This document shows, piece by piece, positions 50,301 through 60,200 of a stretch of 64,000 bases of DNA; position 1 is the first letter of the stretch; each line of letters begins with the position of its first letter. The notes beneath the pieces were generated by a model that worked only from the letters and a program-made list of their open reading frames with translations, had not been told where the DNA came from and made no database searches. The DNA is from Auricularia sp. M13. Lineage: Eukaryota > Basidiomycota > Agaricomycetes > Auriculariales > Auriculariaceae. The stretch covers positions 4,526,001 through 4,590,000 of the forward strand of contig CM073193.1 of NCBI GenBank assembly GCA_037042915.1, read 5' to 3'. The position numbers and the translations under genes were made by a program.

Positions 50301-50489
50301 GGATGGACGCTGATGTGTTGAACTGTAGATGTCAGGCAGTACGAGGCGCAGGTGTTCCCGCTGCTCGGCCCGCGCGGCCTTGTGGAACGGCTGAAGAAGC
50401 TGCTCGACCTCTCGCATGCGGGCGAGGAGCGCAAGCGCGCGCTCGTCGACCGGTTCTTGGCGCTCGCGCGCGACGCCGAGGCGCGCTGA
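47320..50489 (+). CDS. Long disordered, Ser/Arg-rich protein, unknown function
   Basis: I do not recognise the family. ATG 47320 starts MADQNAPDRPAHAPPPPLTP, KARKKGLQIKTS and SAFARNLNHN, then an intron from 47488. The second exon has LLQLSKLITPNKRHKPEVSL. The large middle exon is rich in Ser, Pro, His and Arg, with short ordered-looking parts (LSELAFAEAFEKANAQSSTR, KRLSALFGIPIPKKNRPSLD) and an Arg-Glu/Arg-Asp dipeptide run at 49157-49242. The C-terminus looks structured and conserved: VVFKVPEIPAHRLRRDD, NYAAFCADLRRVVGDDAFVV, then, after an intron (about 50245-50330), YEAQVFPLLGPRGLVERLKK and LVDRFLALARDAEAR. The frame shifts by one base near 48975 without an intron that I can see. The antisense frame is open for more than 400 codons; it is treated as a GC artefact. 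Confidence 0.6.
47497..47520 (+). repeat. TGC trinucleotide microsatellite in intron 1
   Basis: Seven TGC units followed by TGT, lying 9 bases inside the intron that begins GTGCGTCTG at 47488. In an intron its length can vary without changing the protein. Confidence 0.85.
49157..49242 (+). repeat. Coding Arg-Asp/Arg-Glu dipeptide repeat tract
   Basis: Hexamers of the type CGCGAC, CGCGAG and CGCGAA alternate through the tract, coding RDRDREGRDREREREREREQ and more RE dipeptides. RD/RE-rich segments are known in RNA-processing proteins, but nothing else here supports that role. Confidence 0.75.
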
Positions 50490-51482
50490 CGCGGACGCCA
50501 CCCCGTCCTCGCTGCGTCGATGGTGCTGTCGGACCCTTGCGCCGTCGCCTTTCTCTTTATGCGTCAAACTTTCACGTCAACTATCCGTCCTCCCTCCCGG
50601 AAAATGGAATGTCCCGCCCTCTTATAGAAGAACCCTCGCTGCTGCTGCTGTCTACCCCCCTCGTCGCTGCCCCGCCCTTGCTTTCCCGCCCCTATCCCAT
50701 GCCTCCGCGGAAAAAAAAGTTGTCTTTTAGGTAGGTTTCTCGCTCTCCCTCTCCTCTCGCCGTCACGATCTTCGTTTGCCCCCCTCTGCCTGTATTTCTG
50801 CTGAGCCTTTTGAGCCCGCTGTGTGTTTGTAGCGAGTCACGACTCTATCCCATCCCATCCCGTTCGCCAGGTCCCCTTACATTTTATTGTCTCTTTTTTT
50901 TTCTTCGGTTGTAGTTTTCTGGATCCTGGGTTACATACATATATTTCAGAGCCTCTTTCAGTTACTCCTTTACTTTGTGCTGTTTCTTTGCTCTGTTGGT
51001 TGTTTGGAAATTGGATTAAAGACTCGGTCTGCTGCTGATGATGATTATGGCTTGTCGAAGTGTGGACATCTCAATTGATGTAATTCGAATGCTATGTCAT
51101 TGCTCAGTTCCACACGTGCCAGCCTCGTGGGTCAAACTTCGCGCGGATCCCTGGGCCCCCTCTAGGCCCTGGGTAAAGTAACATGAGAGCGTCTCAGCCG
51201 CTTTCTGAAGGACATGCACGGCCATGAGGCCGGCGCCCCCGGGTCTGCGGAGTGGGACGTACCTTTCCTCGTCTCTGTCTGCGCCGTTGGCCATTCTCAT
51301 GTGCATACTAAGGCCAGCTCTGTTTTTCGAATTAATACTCTGATGGAGATTAGCGGATAGTAAGGTCTGATCATGTGGCACATGGCTGCCAGCGCCTGCT
51401 GTCAGTGTCAGTCTGTGTCAGTGCTCACTGCGCAGCGAGTCATGCAGTTCCAATTTCCATCCTTACACTCTTTACACTGACC
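50490..51482. other. Intergenic, pyrimidine-rich 3' UTR then GNAT promoter
   Basis: About 50560-51010 is unusually rich in C and T on the plus strand (for example TCTCTTTTTTTTTCTTCGG at 50890), typical of a long 3' UTR or of a promoter CT block. No conserved frame found. Confidence 0.45.
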
Positions 51483-52157
51483 ATGGCCTTACTGGACGCC
51501 GCCCCGCTCGTCGTGAACGGCCAGAAATGCACGTTACACACTCTCAGCCACGAAGAGCTATCGAAATCGCCGCTACTCCAACCGATCGTGCAGATGCAGA
51601 ACCGCGCGTTCGCAAGCGGGTCCCGACAGCCCATCCTCCCGGAGAACAGCACGCGCTACTACAGCATCGAGCAGTACCTCAGCGACACCGGCGCGGGCGC
51701 AACGACGTTCGTCCTGGCTTCCGAGTCCGGCGAGGAGATATACGGCGCGGTGTCCATCAGGAAGTATGTGGACGTAGACCTGGACGCACTGGCGCATGTG
51801 CATCCTGCGCAGCGCGAGTTCACGCGGCCGCCCCTGGGGCCGGCGCCCGCCTCGGAGGCGCGCTGGCTGCTCTGCTGCCTCGCTGTGAGCCCGGCCGTGC
51901 AGAAGCAAGGGCTGGCGGGACGCCTGCTCGCGCTCGCCGAGGCTTACGCTATCGCACAAAGCAAGGACACGAGCAAGGTGGTGCGCGTGATGTTGTGCTG
52001 CATCAAGGAGAACAACGGCGCGTATTACGCCCGTCGTGGGTACTGTGTCGCGGAGGAGCGCAGGCTGCCGAGCGGCTTCTTGGGGAGCGAGGCGGGGTTC
52101 ACGATTGTATTCATGGACAAGTTTATTGACTCGCAGACCGTGGGAGTTCAAGATTAA
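51483..52157 (+). CDS. GNAT-family N-acetyltransferase-like protein, copy 4
   Basis: ATG 51483 to TAA 52157, intronless, 224 residues, a diverged paralogue of the copy at 34.6 kb. Shared frame: PLVVNGQKCTLHTLSHEELS (copy 1 PLVHGQPTALHQLSHAELA), LLQPIVQMQNRAFASG, the strand YGAVSIRKYVDVD, acetyl-CoA motif A CCLAVSPAVQKQGLAGRLLA and motif B-like NNGAYYARRGYCVAEERRLP, then GFLGSEAGFTIVFMDKF. All key motif positions are kept, so it should fold as a GNAT. The acyl acceptor is unknown. An AATAAA-like polyadenylation signal follows at 52199. It lies upstream of the nucleoside hydrolase on the same strand; no functional link is implied. Confidence 0.82.
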   Translation: MALLDAAPLVVNGQKCTLHTLSHEELSKSPLLQPIVQMQNRAFASGSRQPILPENSTRYYSIEQYLSDTGAGATTFVLASESGEEIYGAVSIRKYVDVDLDALAHVHPAQREFTRPPLGPAPASEARWLLCCLAVSPAVQKQGLAGRLLALAEAYAIAQSKDTSKVVRVMLCCIKENNGAYYARRGYCVAEERRLPSGFLGSEAGFTIVFMDKFIDSQTVGVQD

Positions 52158-52687
52158 TTGGACAGGCGGCTTGATATGTTATTATAGACCCTTTATTAAA
52201 TAAATCTGTATAATTCTAGTTACGGAGACAGTCCACAAACATCGAGGTCGTAGCCGCATGTTCCCCACGGCACCATCTTGTCTGGGATGACAGAACCACA
52301 ACTCCAGTGCCCCGCTGCGTGGCGCTTCGGGCACCCTGACCTGTGGGAAAGGAACTGCATGTTGGGGTTACTGTCATGAAGTTGTGGTTAACCAGGGCAT
52401 TTCTTGACCCTGGCTCCCTGTGTTAACCTGCTGTCACAGTTAGTCTCTGGCGGTGTCTGTAAGGATCGCACTGAATCTTCGTTCACGCCATGTCGCCGGT
52501 TGAGTTGCCGATAGGCAGAGGCAATAGGGAAAAGAATTCCAGTTACTTCTTATTCACCCTGCACTGCATGTCAGGTTAGTGGCCACTGTCCGGAGTCACC
52601 GGTCCGACGCTTCCACCTGGCAGCGGAGACCAACGGATAACGGAGCCTGCCCTGGCCCAGCTTGCGCTGATCGCGCGTGCACGCAGG
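52158..52687. other. Intergenic with AATAAA at 52199-52204
   Basis: 3' UTR of GNAT copy 4, with an AATAAA about 42 bases after the stop, then the promoter of the nucleoside hydrolase gene. No other feature seen. Confidence 0.5.
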
Positions 52688-54035
52688 ATGAAAGTCTGGC
52701 TGGATTGCGACCCAGTGCGTGTTTCGTGCTCCCAGGGACCTCGCCGTGCCATCATGGACTGAACAAGCTCACTGCAACATGCGCAGGGTCACGACGACGC
52801 GCTGGCTATCCTGCTCGCGCTGCACGCACCGGGCATAGAGCTCATCGGCGTGTCAACGGTCAGCACGCGCGCACTGCTCGGGCTTTGAATGTACATGCTC
52901 ATGGCAGGAATGCGGGCACCGCAGGTGCACGGGAACGCTCACGCGCATTTGACACTCGCCAATGCGGCGCGGCTCATGGACGCCTTCGCAGCGCCGTCCA
53001 CCATCGCGCTGCACGGCGGCGCACCGAAACCGCTGCTCCGGCCCGGGCGCGTAGACTTGGAGATACACGGCATCGACGGGCTGGGCGGCGTCCAGGGCCT
53101 CCCAGCCGTCGGACGCGCGCCAAGTGATGCGCATGCTGTCGAGGGAATGCGCAAGGCTTTGGCGGACGCTGCGCCCGGAGAGGTGACGGTGGTTACGACC
53201 GGCCCCGTGACGAATTTCGCGCTCTTCGCGAGCATGTACCCAGACCTGGTCGCGAAGGTCAAGCAGCACGTGTTCATGGGTGGTGGCGTCGGTGTGGGGA
53301 ATCGGAGCGCTGTTGCAGGTGAGCGCTGCGGGACAGTTCGTCCGGCGCGGCTTGCTAACGCACACGCGGCAGAATATAACATCCTTTGTGACCGTGAGCC
53401 TAGTTGCGCGCCTTGATGGAACGCACACTCATTTGCAGAGCAGCCGAGGCGGCGCAGATCGTCGTCGAGCTCCCAATCCCGAAGGTAGGCCATCCAGACC
53501 AAGGCGCATGAACCATATTGACTGGAAGCTACTAATGCCACAGTCATGATACCGTTGAACATAACACACACCGCAATATTCACCGCCGAGCACATGGAGC
53601 GCCTCGACCCGTCGCGCACACCGCTGCGCCACACACTGTCGACGCTACTGTCGTTCTTTGCGCACACCTACCGCGACGTCTTTGGCTTCGTCGAGGGCCC
53701 GCCTTTACACGACGCGCTGACGATCGCGTACCTCGCGCGGCCAGAACTGTTCAAAGGCAGACGGCAGCATGTGGACATCGAGCTTCGCGGCGAGCACTCT
53801 GCGGGCGAGACGATCGTCGACGTGTGGGACTATCAGCGGAGCGATGACTCGTGGGGCAAGACTGGGAAGAACTGCCTTGTCCTCGATTCGGTCGATGTGA
53901 GTCTCCACGCCATGGCACGTGAACATAACGGGCGTCTGACACGTGCAGGTGGCCGGATTCTTTGAGTTATTTTTCGAATGCGTAGACAAATGCGACAAGG
54001 TATCGCCCCTAAGCAACCCCGCGTCGCCTAGATAG
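52688..54035 (+). CDS. Inosine-uridine-preferring nucleoside hydrolase
   Basis: Hydrolyses ribonucleosides to base and ribose (nucleoside salvage, cytosolic). ATG 52688 reads MKVWLDCDP, and after an intron (52715-52786) GHDDALAILLALHAPGIELI, completing the calcium-binding D-x-D-x-x-x-D-D motif at the N-terminus. Then, across a second intron, GVSTVHGNAHAHLTLANAAR, IALHGGAPKPLLRPG, IHGIDGLGGVQGLP, VVTTGPVTNFALFASMYPDL, KQHVFMGGGVGVGNRS, AEYNILCD, PLNITHTAIFTAEHMERLDP and FVEGPPLHDALTIAYLARPE carrying the catalytic-site His and Asp. The last exon, VAGFFELFFECVDKCDKVS, ends at TAG 54033. About 370 residues, typical. Five to six introns. Confidence 0.9.
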
Positions 54036-54674
54036 TGTCTAGCTAGGCACAAACAGCGCCCTCCGTGAAATAGGAAGTAAGAGTTCGATGAATTGACAGT
54101 CAACTTGCAAGTAGCAAGATCGTTCGACAGAATTCGAGACCGTCAGGCAACTCTAGATGCTATACGCGGAATAGGAAGCTATGTAGGCGCGTTGAAGGGT
54201 GCTGTTCGGTCATGAGCGAGCGAGTGTGCTTCGTTCGTGGGGCAATTCCACAGAGGACCTTTCCAGGCAAGGTGGTGTCGAATCGTCCAGGTCCAGGTAG
54301 CACAGAGGCTCCAGTCGCAAGTGATGCGGCAGAGCACGTTCATATAGCCCCAGACACAGCAATTAGCGAGCGTCACGCACAGAATGAGCTGCTGTCGCCC
54401 ACGCTGGGCGGTGACGACTGGGATTATTTGAGGACCGGGACAACATCCAGTAGAGACTAGCGAGAAGCTAATAGGGTGCCATGAATGACTGCAGCCGACT
54501 AGGTGCCACTGGGAGGCTCAGTGGCATTGTCGGGGTAGGTGAGCGACTGGAAGGCGTAAGCCTCTGGAAAAGCAAAGCAAACTCCGCAACTGCTCTCACA
54601 CTGTTCCAGGTCCGTTCCAATCAACAATAACCGTCTCTCGCCGTCTCACGCTCTGCTCATCCCTCGCAGCTGGC
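54036..54674. other. Intergenic
   Basis: 3' UTR of the nucleoside hydrolase and promoter of the TBL1-like gene. A plus frame 54212-54460 without recognisable content was judged fortuitous. Confidence 0.5.
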
Positions 54675-56926
54675 ATGCCGGCCACGCGAACACCCAACCA
54701 CAACGTATCCATGGCCGCAGACGAGATCAACCGTCTGTTGTACTCATACTTGATGGACTCAGGCATGATAACTTGCGATTATAGCCGTCGCACGCCCATT
54801 CCTAACGCACCCAGCAGGCTTCGAGCATGCTGCGTTTGTTCTGCGCGCTGAGGCCCGCATTGATTCGTCGCCGTTCGCGAAAACCTTCGTGAAACACGGC
54901 CTTCTTGTCGAGCTGCTCGCCAAGGCCCTACTATATATTGAGGTCGAGACGCATTGGAAGGACGACGACGCTGCGCCCGTGACGTGCAGAGCGCCGTTCT
55001 CGTTGCTGAAGAAGCACGTCTGTTCCGCGTCCGCACCGTCTAAACGACCGAGTACAAATGGCACGCCCGTGGAATCCACGCCCCAGAAACAGGCTGCCCC
55101 GCTCGCGAATGGCACGAATGGCGTGCCGGAAGGGAACAAGCGCAAAGCTGGTCAGACGGTGCAGGAGGACAGAGGCGGAAAACGCGCACGCATGGACGAC
55201 GGTAACCCGATTGCCATTCCAGGTGAGTAATTCGTATCTAAATCGCTTCCTTCCTCCGTTGATTTATCATGTGGTAGGTATAGTTAAACCCGCGGCTGTT
55301 GCACAGCCAAAACCGTCCTATACGCCTTCGAGCAACGTTCAAGAAATTGTTCCGGTTCAGATTGGTATGCTAATCAATGAAAACCACCTCGTAACATGGA
55401 TGGCACTTATTGTGTCATTTTGAAGGTCGTAGTGCTGAACCCGTCGCCTCCTCGAAAGCCCCAGAACCACCTTCACGTCCGATTAAAGAGCCATTTCGAT
55501 TATTTACGCCTCCTCATGCTGGCGAAGTGCGCATAGTATCTTTTGTCCGCGGCGGTTGGCTAATATTGCCTAGGTTCACTGTTCGGCCTGGAATCTCGCC
55601 GACCCCAGAACGTATGCAACCGGATCCGAAGATGGCACTGTCCGCATTTGGGATGTGCCGAGCAATGCGTCAGAACCGATAAAGTGCACGACCATCCTGA
55701 AAGCGAGTCCTGTGACTGCGCCAGATGGACAGCCCGTGCGGCAGGATATCATCAGTTTGGATTGGAATCGTTATGGCACGCTCATTGCAACAGGCGGCTA
55801 TGACGGCTCCTTACGCGTCTGGAAGAAGGACGGAACGCTGGGGTATACCTACTCCGAACACTCAGTATGTTGCCTTATCGGGCGGATAGTCACCTCGTGG
55901 CATTCTAATGTGCTACTTCCAAGGGACCGATCTTTACTGTGAAATTTTCGCCTTCGGGCATGTACCTTCTTTCAGCTTCGTTGGACGGGACGACGGCCAT
56001 GCTGGACGTGCGCGCGAAAAAGCTTATCCGGGAGTACCGATGCCATGAAGGTCAGCAGCTTGACGAGCCAGTCGCGTCAACATCACCAAACAAACCAACT
56101 TTGGCATCACAGGAAGTTGCTTGGACATCGATTGGTTTGACGACGACACCTTCGTGTCGTGCGGCTCGGACCTGCGTATCAACGTCTTCTCGCGCGTCTC
56201 GGAGGTCCCCTTCAGGCAGTATACGGGGCATGAGCAGGACATGAACCAGGTCAAGTTCAACGCGAACCGGAAGATGTTGGCGACGTGCTCGGATGACCGC
56301 ACGGCGCGCGTCTGGAACACGCGCGACCTCAAAGGTGCCGCCGCGGCATGGTCTTCTGCATCTTCTGCCCTGCAGACCGTCCGCTTGGGTCCGGGTGATG
56401 CTATAAGCGTTCTTCGAGGCCACGAAGATGTCGTTTCGGGCCTAAATTGGATTCCTGCGCGCGAGGGCAAAGAGCAGACCTTCATTGTCACGTAAGAACT
56501 TTGCTGTACCCATCGAGCGATGATCATGACTTGCGTAGTGCGTCGCACGATCACACCGCACGTTTGTGGGACGTCGTCGCCGGCACTTGTCTTCGCGTTA
56601 TCCATGGCCATGACAAGTGTCTAAGCGCGACATTCAGCCCCGATGGCGCTTATTTGTCGACTGGTGGGCTGGACTCGACAATTAGAGTCACATCTATCAA
56701 GGTGAGTGGCCGTTAGCACATTTACTTGTACTCATGTTCGCCATTGCCTTAGACCGGCCAGTTAGTCTTTGAATGGAGTTTCGCGAAATCTCCTACAGGT
56801 GCTGGTCAGATCAACGACTTATCCTGGCGTCGAACACCCGATGGGCAATTCCGCATGACTGCCTGTGTTGGCAGTCAAGTAGCTCTCTTTGACATTTCGA
56901 AGCTGCTTCAATCTGCAGCATCCTGA
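54675..56926 (+). CDS. TBL1-type co-repressor, LisH plus WD40 repeats (Set3C/Sif2-like)
   Basis: Nuclear WD40 protein of histone-deacetylase co-repressor complexes (TBL1/TBLR1 in animals, Sif2 in yeast Set3C). ATG 54675, or MAADEINRLLYSYLMDSG at 54711, opens the LisH dimerisation motif. The F-box-like part follows: FEHAAFVLRAEARI, FVKHGLLVELLAKALLYIEV. A basic linker has KRARMDD. WD40 blades are visible as YATGSEDGTVRIWDVPSN, IISLDWNRYGTLIATGGYDG, FTVKFSPSGMYLLSASLDG, CGSDLRINVFSRV, NRKMLATCSDDRTARVWNT, ISVLRGHEDVVSGLNW, ASHDHTARLWDVVAGTCLRV and FSPDGAYLSTGGLDSTIRV. It ends FDISKLLQSAAS with TGA at 56924. About nine introns, about 590 residues. The several D-H/W-D repeat signatures make a seven- to eight-bladed propeller likely. 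Confidence 0.9.
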
Positions 56927-57248
56927 CGTATCTCGTGCTCATTCAACTTATTCTTTTGCAGTTGCCAGCAGTCACTCGTTTCTTGCTCCTGTAGCTCTAA
57001 CTGTTATTTTTAGGGTCTAGTGTGCGTGTAATTGTAAAGCGTCTGAACTGACGACTTTGTCCGGGGCAGCCAGTCAGGATAAACGATGTGTATATGAAGA
57101 CATGATGCGTCGTGATATGACGTTGCGACGAGAGCGTGAGTGACATGCAAGAACTAACAGTGCGAGGATAGATACAACAATGCAGAGCGCGAAATGCTTT
57201 CCGTCCGTGACCAGGGATGACAATAAGCAAAGTGGGGAATGGTGAGTA
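56927..57248. other. Convergent 3' ends of TBL1-like gene and formin
   Basis: 322 bases between two stops on opposite strands. No feature beyond 3' UTR sequence seen. Confidence 0.5.
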
Positions 57249-60200
57249 CTAATCGAACATGCGACTTTGTCGATTATTGGACCCGTCGAGGAAGATCTTG
57301 CTGACCGGGCGAGCGCGTTCGGTACGTTCTCGCCGATGCGCATTATGCAAACTACGGATGGCCTCGTCAAGATCGCCGCGCCCGATGGTCCTCTGGCCAG
57401 CGGCGCGGCCTTGAGAACCTGGAACGCTGAGCATGCCAGAGCTGGTGCTCTTGCTTGGGCCGAGCTCTGACGTTGTAGTAGACCTTGTTTCGTCCACGAG
57501 CATCGTTGACGGTGACACGTTCTCGTGCTTCGGTCTGACGATCTGCATATCCAGCGCGGCTTTCTGTACGCGCAGTGGGTATATGTTGTCACACAAGAGC
57601 AGCTTCGACTTACCTGCAAAGCCGAAGAGAAGGACATGACGAGGCCGAAGAAATCTTCTGGCTTCATGCTGTCCGCGCCGGCGTCGGGTTGCTCGCCGTA
57701 ATAGCGGAGAAGAGTCTTAAGCTCCTCGTCAACCTTCGAGCCCATGTTCTGCAGAGCTTTGACCGAAGGTGTGACTTGAGCAATGAAAGGCTGCGCTTAT
57801 ATCAGCGACTATACTGGCAGACCCATATCGCACCCACCTCCATGACGAGGTTGAAGCGATCGCCAGCTCCTAAGGCGCGAGTCTGCTTGAGGGTTTCAAT
57901 TTCTTCCTTGACCTGTTCCAGCCCATTTGCGACAGCAGAAACGGACGATAACACAGTTTGAACAGAAACTGCGAAACATATTAGCTGCGCGGGATGCTTC
58001 GATGCAAGGACTAACCCCGTGCCGCAGCTTCAACATGTGGAAGTTCGTCCAAAAAGAAGATTATATGCTCATCGGTGCGCATCAACACGCGCGCTAGATA
58101 ATGCAGAAGCGTAGGACAGTCCGATGAAGCCTTCGCGGTCTTGGTCTCCTTCATCTGTAGACACGGTGAATTCCAGCGGTAAGAGTTTACCAATATAACT
58201 ACCTTCAGCAGTGCCTCTAACTGGAAGCCGCGCGCACCGCCGCGGAAGGTGGAACCGTTCAAGGCGTTACCAACAGACAGAACAGCTTGCAGCAACTGCT
58301 TGAACAGCATAGACGTGCGTAGCTCCTTGGCGGCGTGATGAAGGACGTCCAGGTCTGGACGCACTTCCTCGATGTCCAACTCAAACTTTCGACGGTAGAG
58401 CATGCAGTCGATTCGCTGTGACAAGCGAGGGATGATTATGATCTGGCGAAAAAAGAGATATCAGCGTTAACGGCGAACCGAAGCATGTGAAGCGCACCTC
58501 GCTGAAGTATTGGTCGGCCTTGGCAAGCTTGCTCACGTCGCCGAAGTCGCGGATGCGAGCGATTTCGTCGTTCGTTGGCAAGTGTTTCCCGATCGCTTTC
58601 AAGTCGTCCATGGATAATCGCGCATCGTCAATCTCCAACAGTGCTCGTCTAATGTCAGGGAAGGATAGCTTAATTCGTGACAACATAATCGCTAAGATGG
58701 AGGACTTAGATAATGCTCCATAGACTTGAACGGGCCCACTCACCGACATGATTCGCCCGCGTGATATCGAGAAGCGTCGTAACGGCCTGCTTCTGCTGTT
58801 TCTTCTGCGCACCTGTCGACGTGGAAGGAGACAGTGGAGTGTTGTCGATGCAGAACGTGTCGTCTAGATCTGAAAGGTCTAACTGGAAGCCCGAGCCAAC
58901 TTCTGACCAGACAGTCGAGGTGACAGCGGGCGCGGGAAGTTTGTTCCAGAAGAAAGGCTTCAGGCGCTTTGTCGGCTTGGACTTCACAATTCTGAGTCCT
59001 CCGCGCAGGCCGCCTGGAGGCGGAGGGGGCGGAGGAGGTCCAACTCCTGGGGGTGGCGGGGGCGGTGGAGGCCCTCCTCCACTGGGAGGCGGAGGAGGTG
59101 GAGGCGGGGCAGATGAACCCGAGGGCGGCGGCGGAGGAGGAGGCGGAGGTGCTGGAGAGGAGGACTGGCCGGGGGGAGGAGGAGGCGGGGGAGGAGGGGG
59201 TACTAAAGAATTATCGGAAGCCGTAGACGATGCAGGTGGAGGTGGAGGGGGCGGAGGAGGAGGCGGTGGAAATGAAGAATCTGCGCCATTCGACGCTGAA
59301 GCGGGCGGCGGAGGTGGAGGCGGAGGCGGAGGTGGAGGGGCAGACGACGCTGAACCGTCGTTCACACCGTTGATCGCCGGTGCCGTCGTCGATGCCCGCT
59401 TGGGCTTCACCGGAGGTGGAGGTGGGGGCGCATTGCGCGCCTTGAACTCCTTCTCGCTCGTAGGTTGCGCTGCCTGCGCTGCCTTCGCGATCAAGGCTGC
59501 CACTTGCTCCTGCAATTTGGAAATTTCGACCTTCAGACTCGCTATCTCCTCGTCTTTGCGCGTGAGACTGTCGATGGCCTGAGTAGCAATAGCCTGCGCA
59601 TCAACCTCCGCGTCCAGAGACCGCGACGACTGGAACGAAGTTTGAAACCGAGAGTAGACGGACTCCAGCGCTCGCTTCAAGTAGAGTATTTCCTTGTCTT
59701 TGCGACCCGCCGCACTCTCAAGCTCCGTGATCTACCGCCCTACGTGAGTAACCAATCATAGAAAGTTCAAAATAACGAACCTGAGTCTTCAAATTGGCGA
59801 TCTCATCGTTCAAAATATTCCACTTAGCCCGATCACGTTCTCGTCTAGCCCGCTCATCCTGTCATGACATAAAATCAGAGTCTAAAACACGTAGTGTACT
59901 ACGATACGAACCGCTTCCCGCCCATCACTTGGATTTTGCGCTTTCAAACGATCGACTTCGGACTGCAGTTGTATGACCTGTTTCTCCTTCTGGACCAACC
60001 GCTGCACCAATCCGTGGAAATTCTGATTGGACTGCACAGCCAAATAAGCACGACACAAGCCAACCGGAGAGTACAAAAACATACGTCGCCTTTGCCAGGA
60101 GCGCGCATCGGTCCGGAGGACGTATGGTTCGGCAACGCCTTGAGAGTGATGATCTCCGCCAACTGCTGATTGACTTCGTTCTTGAGCTCCGTTTTCTACA

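Noticed and set aside
51097-51381. Minus-strand 94-codon frame before GNAT copy 4
   Set aside because: No motif, no conserved start context, and it lies in what looks like UTR/promoter sequence.
58761-59582. Glycine-rich plus-strand frame (273 codons) that looks like a Gly-rich protein
   Set aside because: It is the exact complement of the formin FH1 polyproline tract; FH2 and coiled-coil motifs on the minus strand settle the coding strand.
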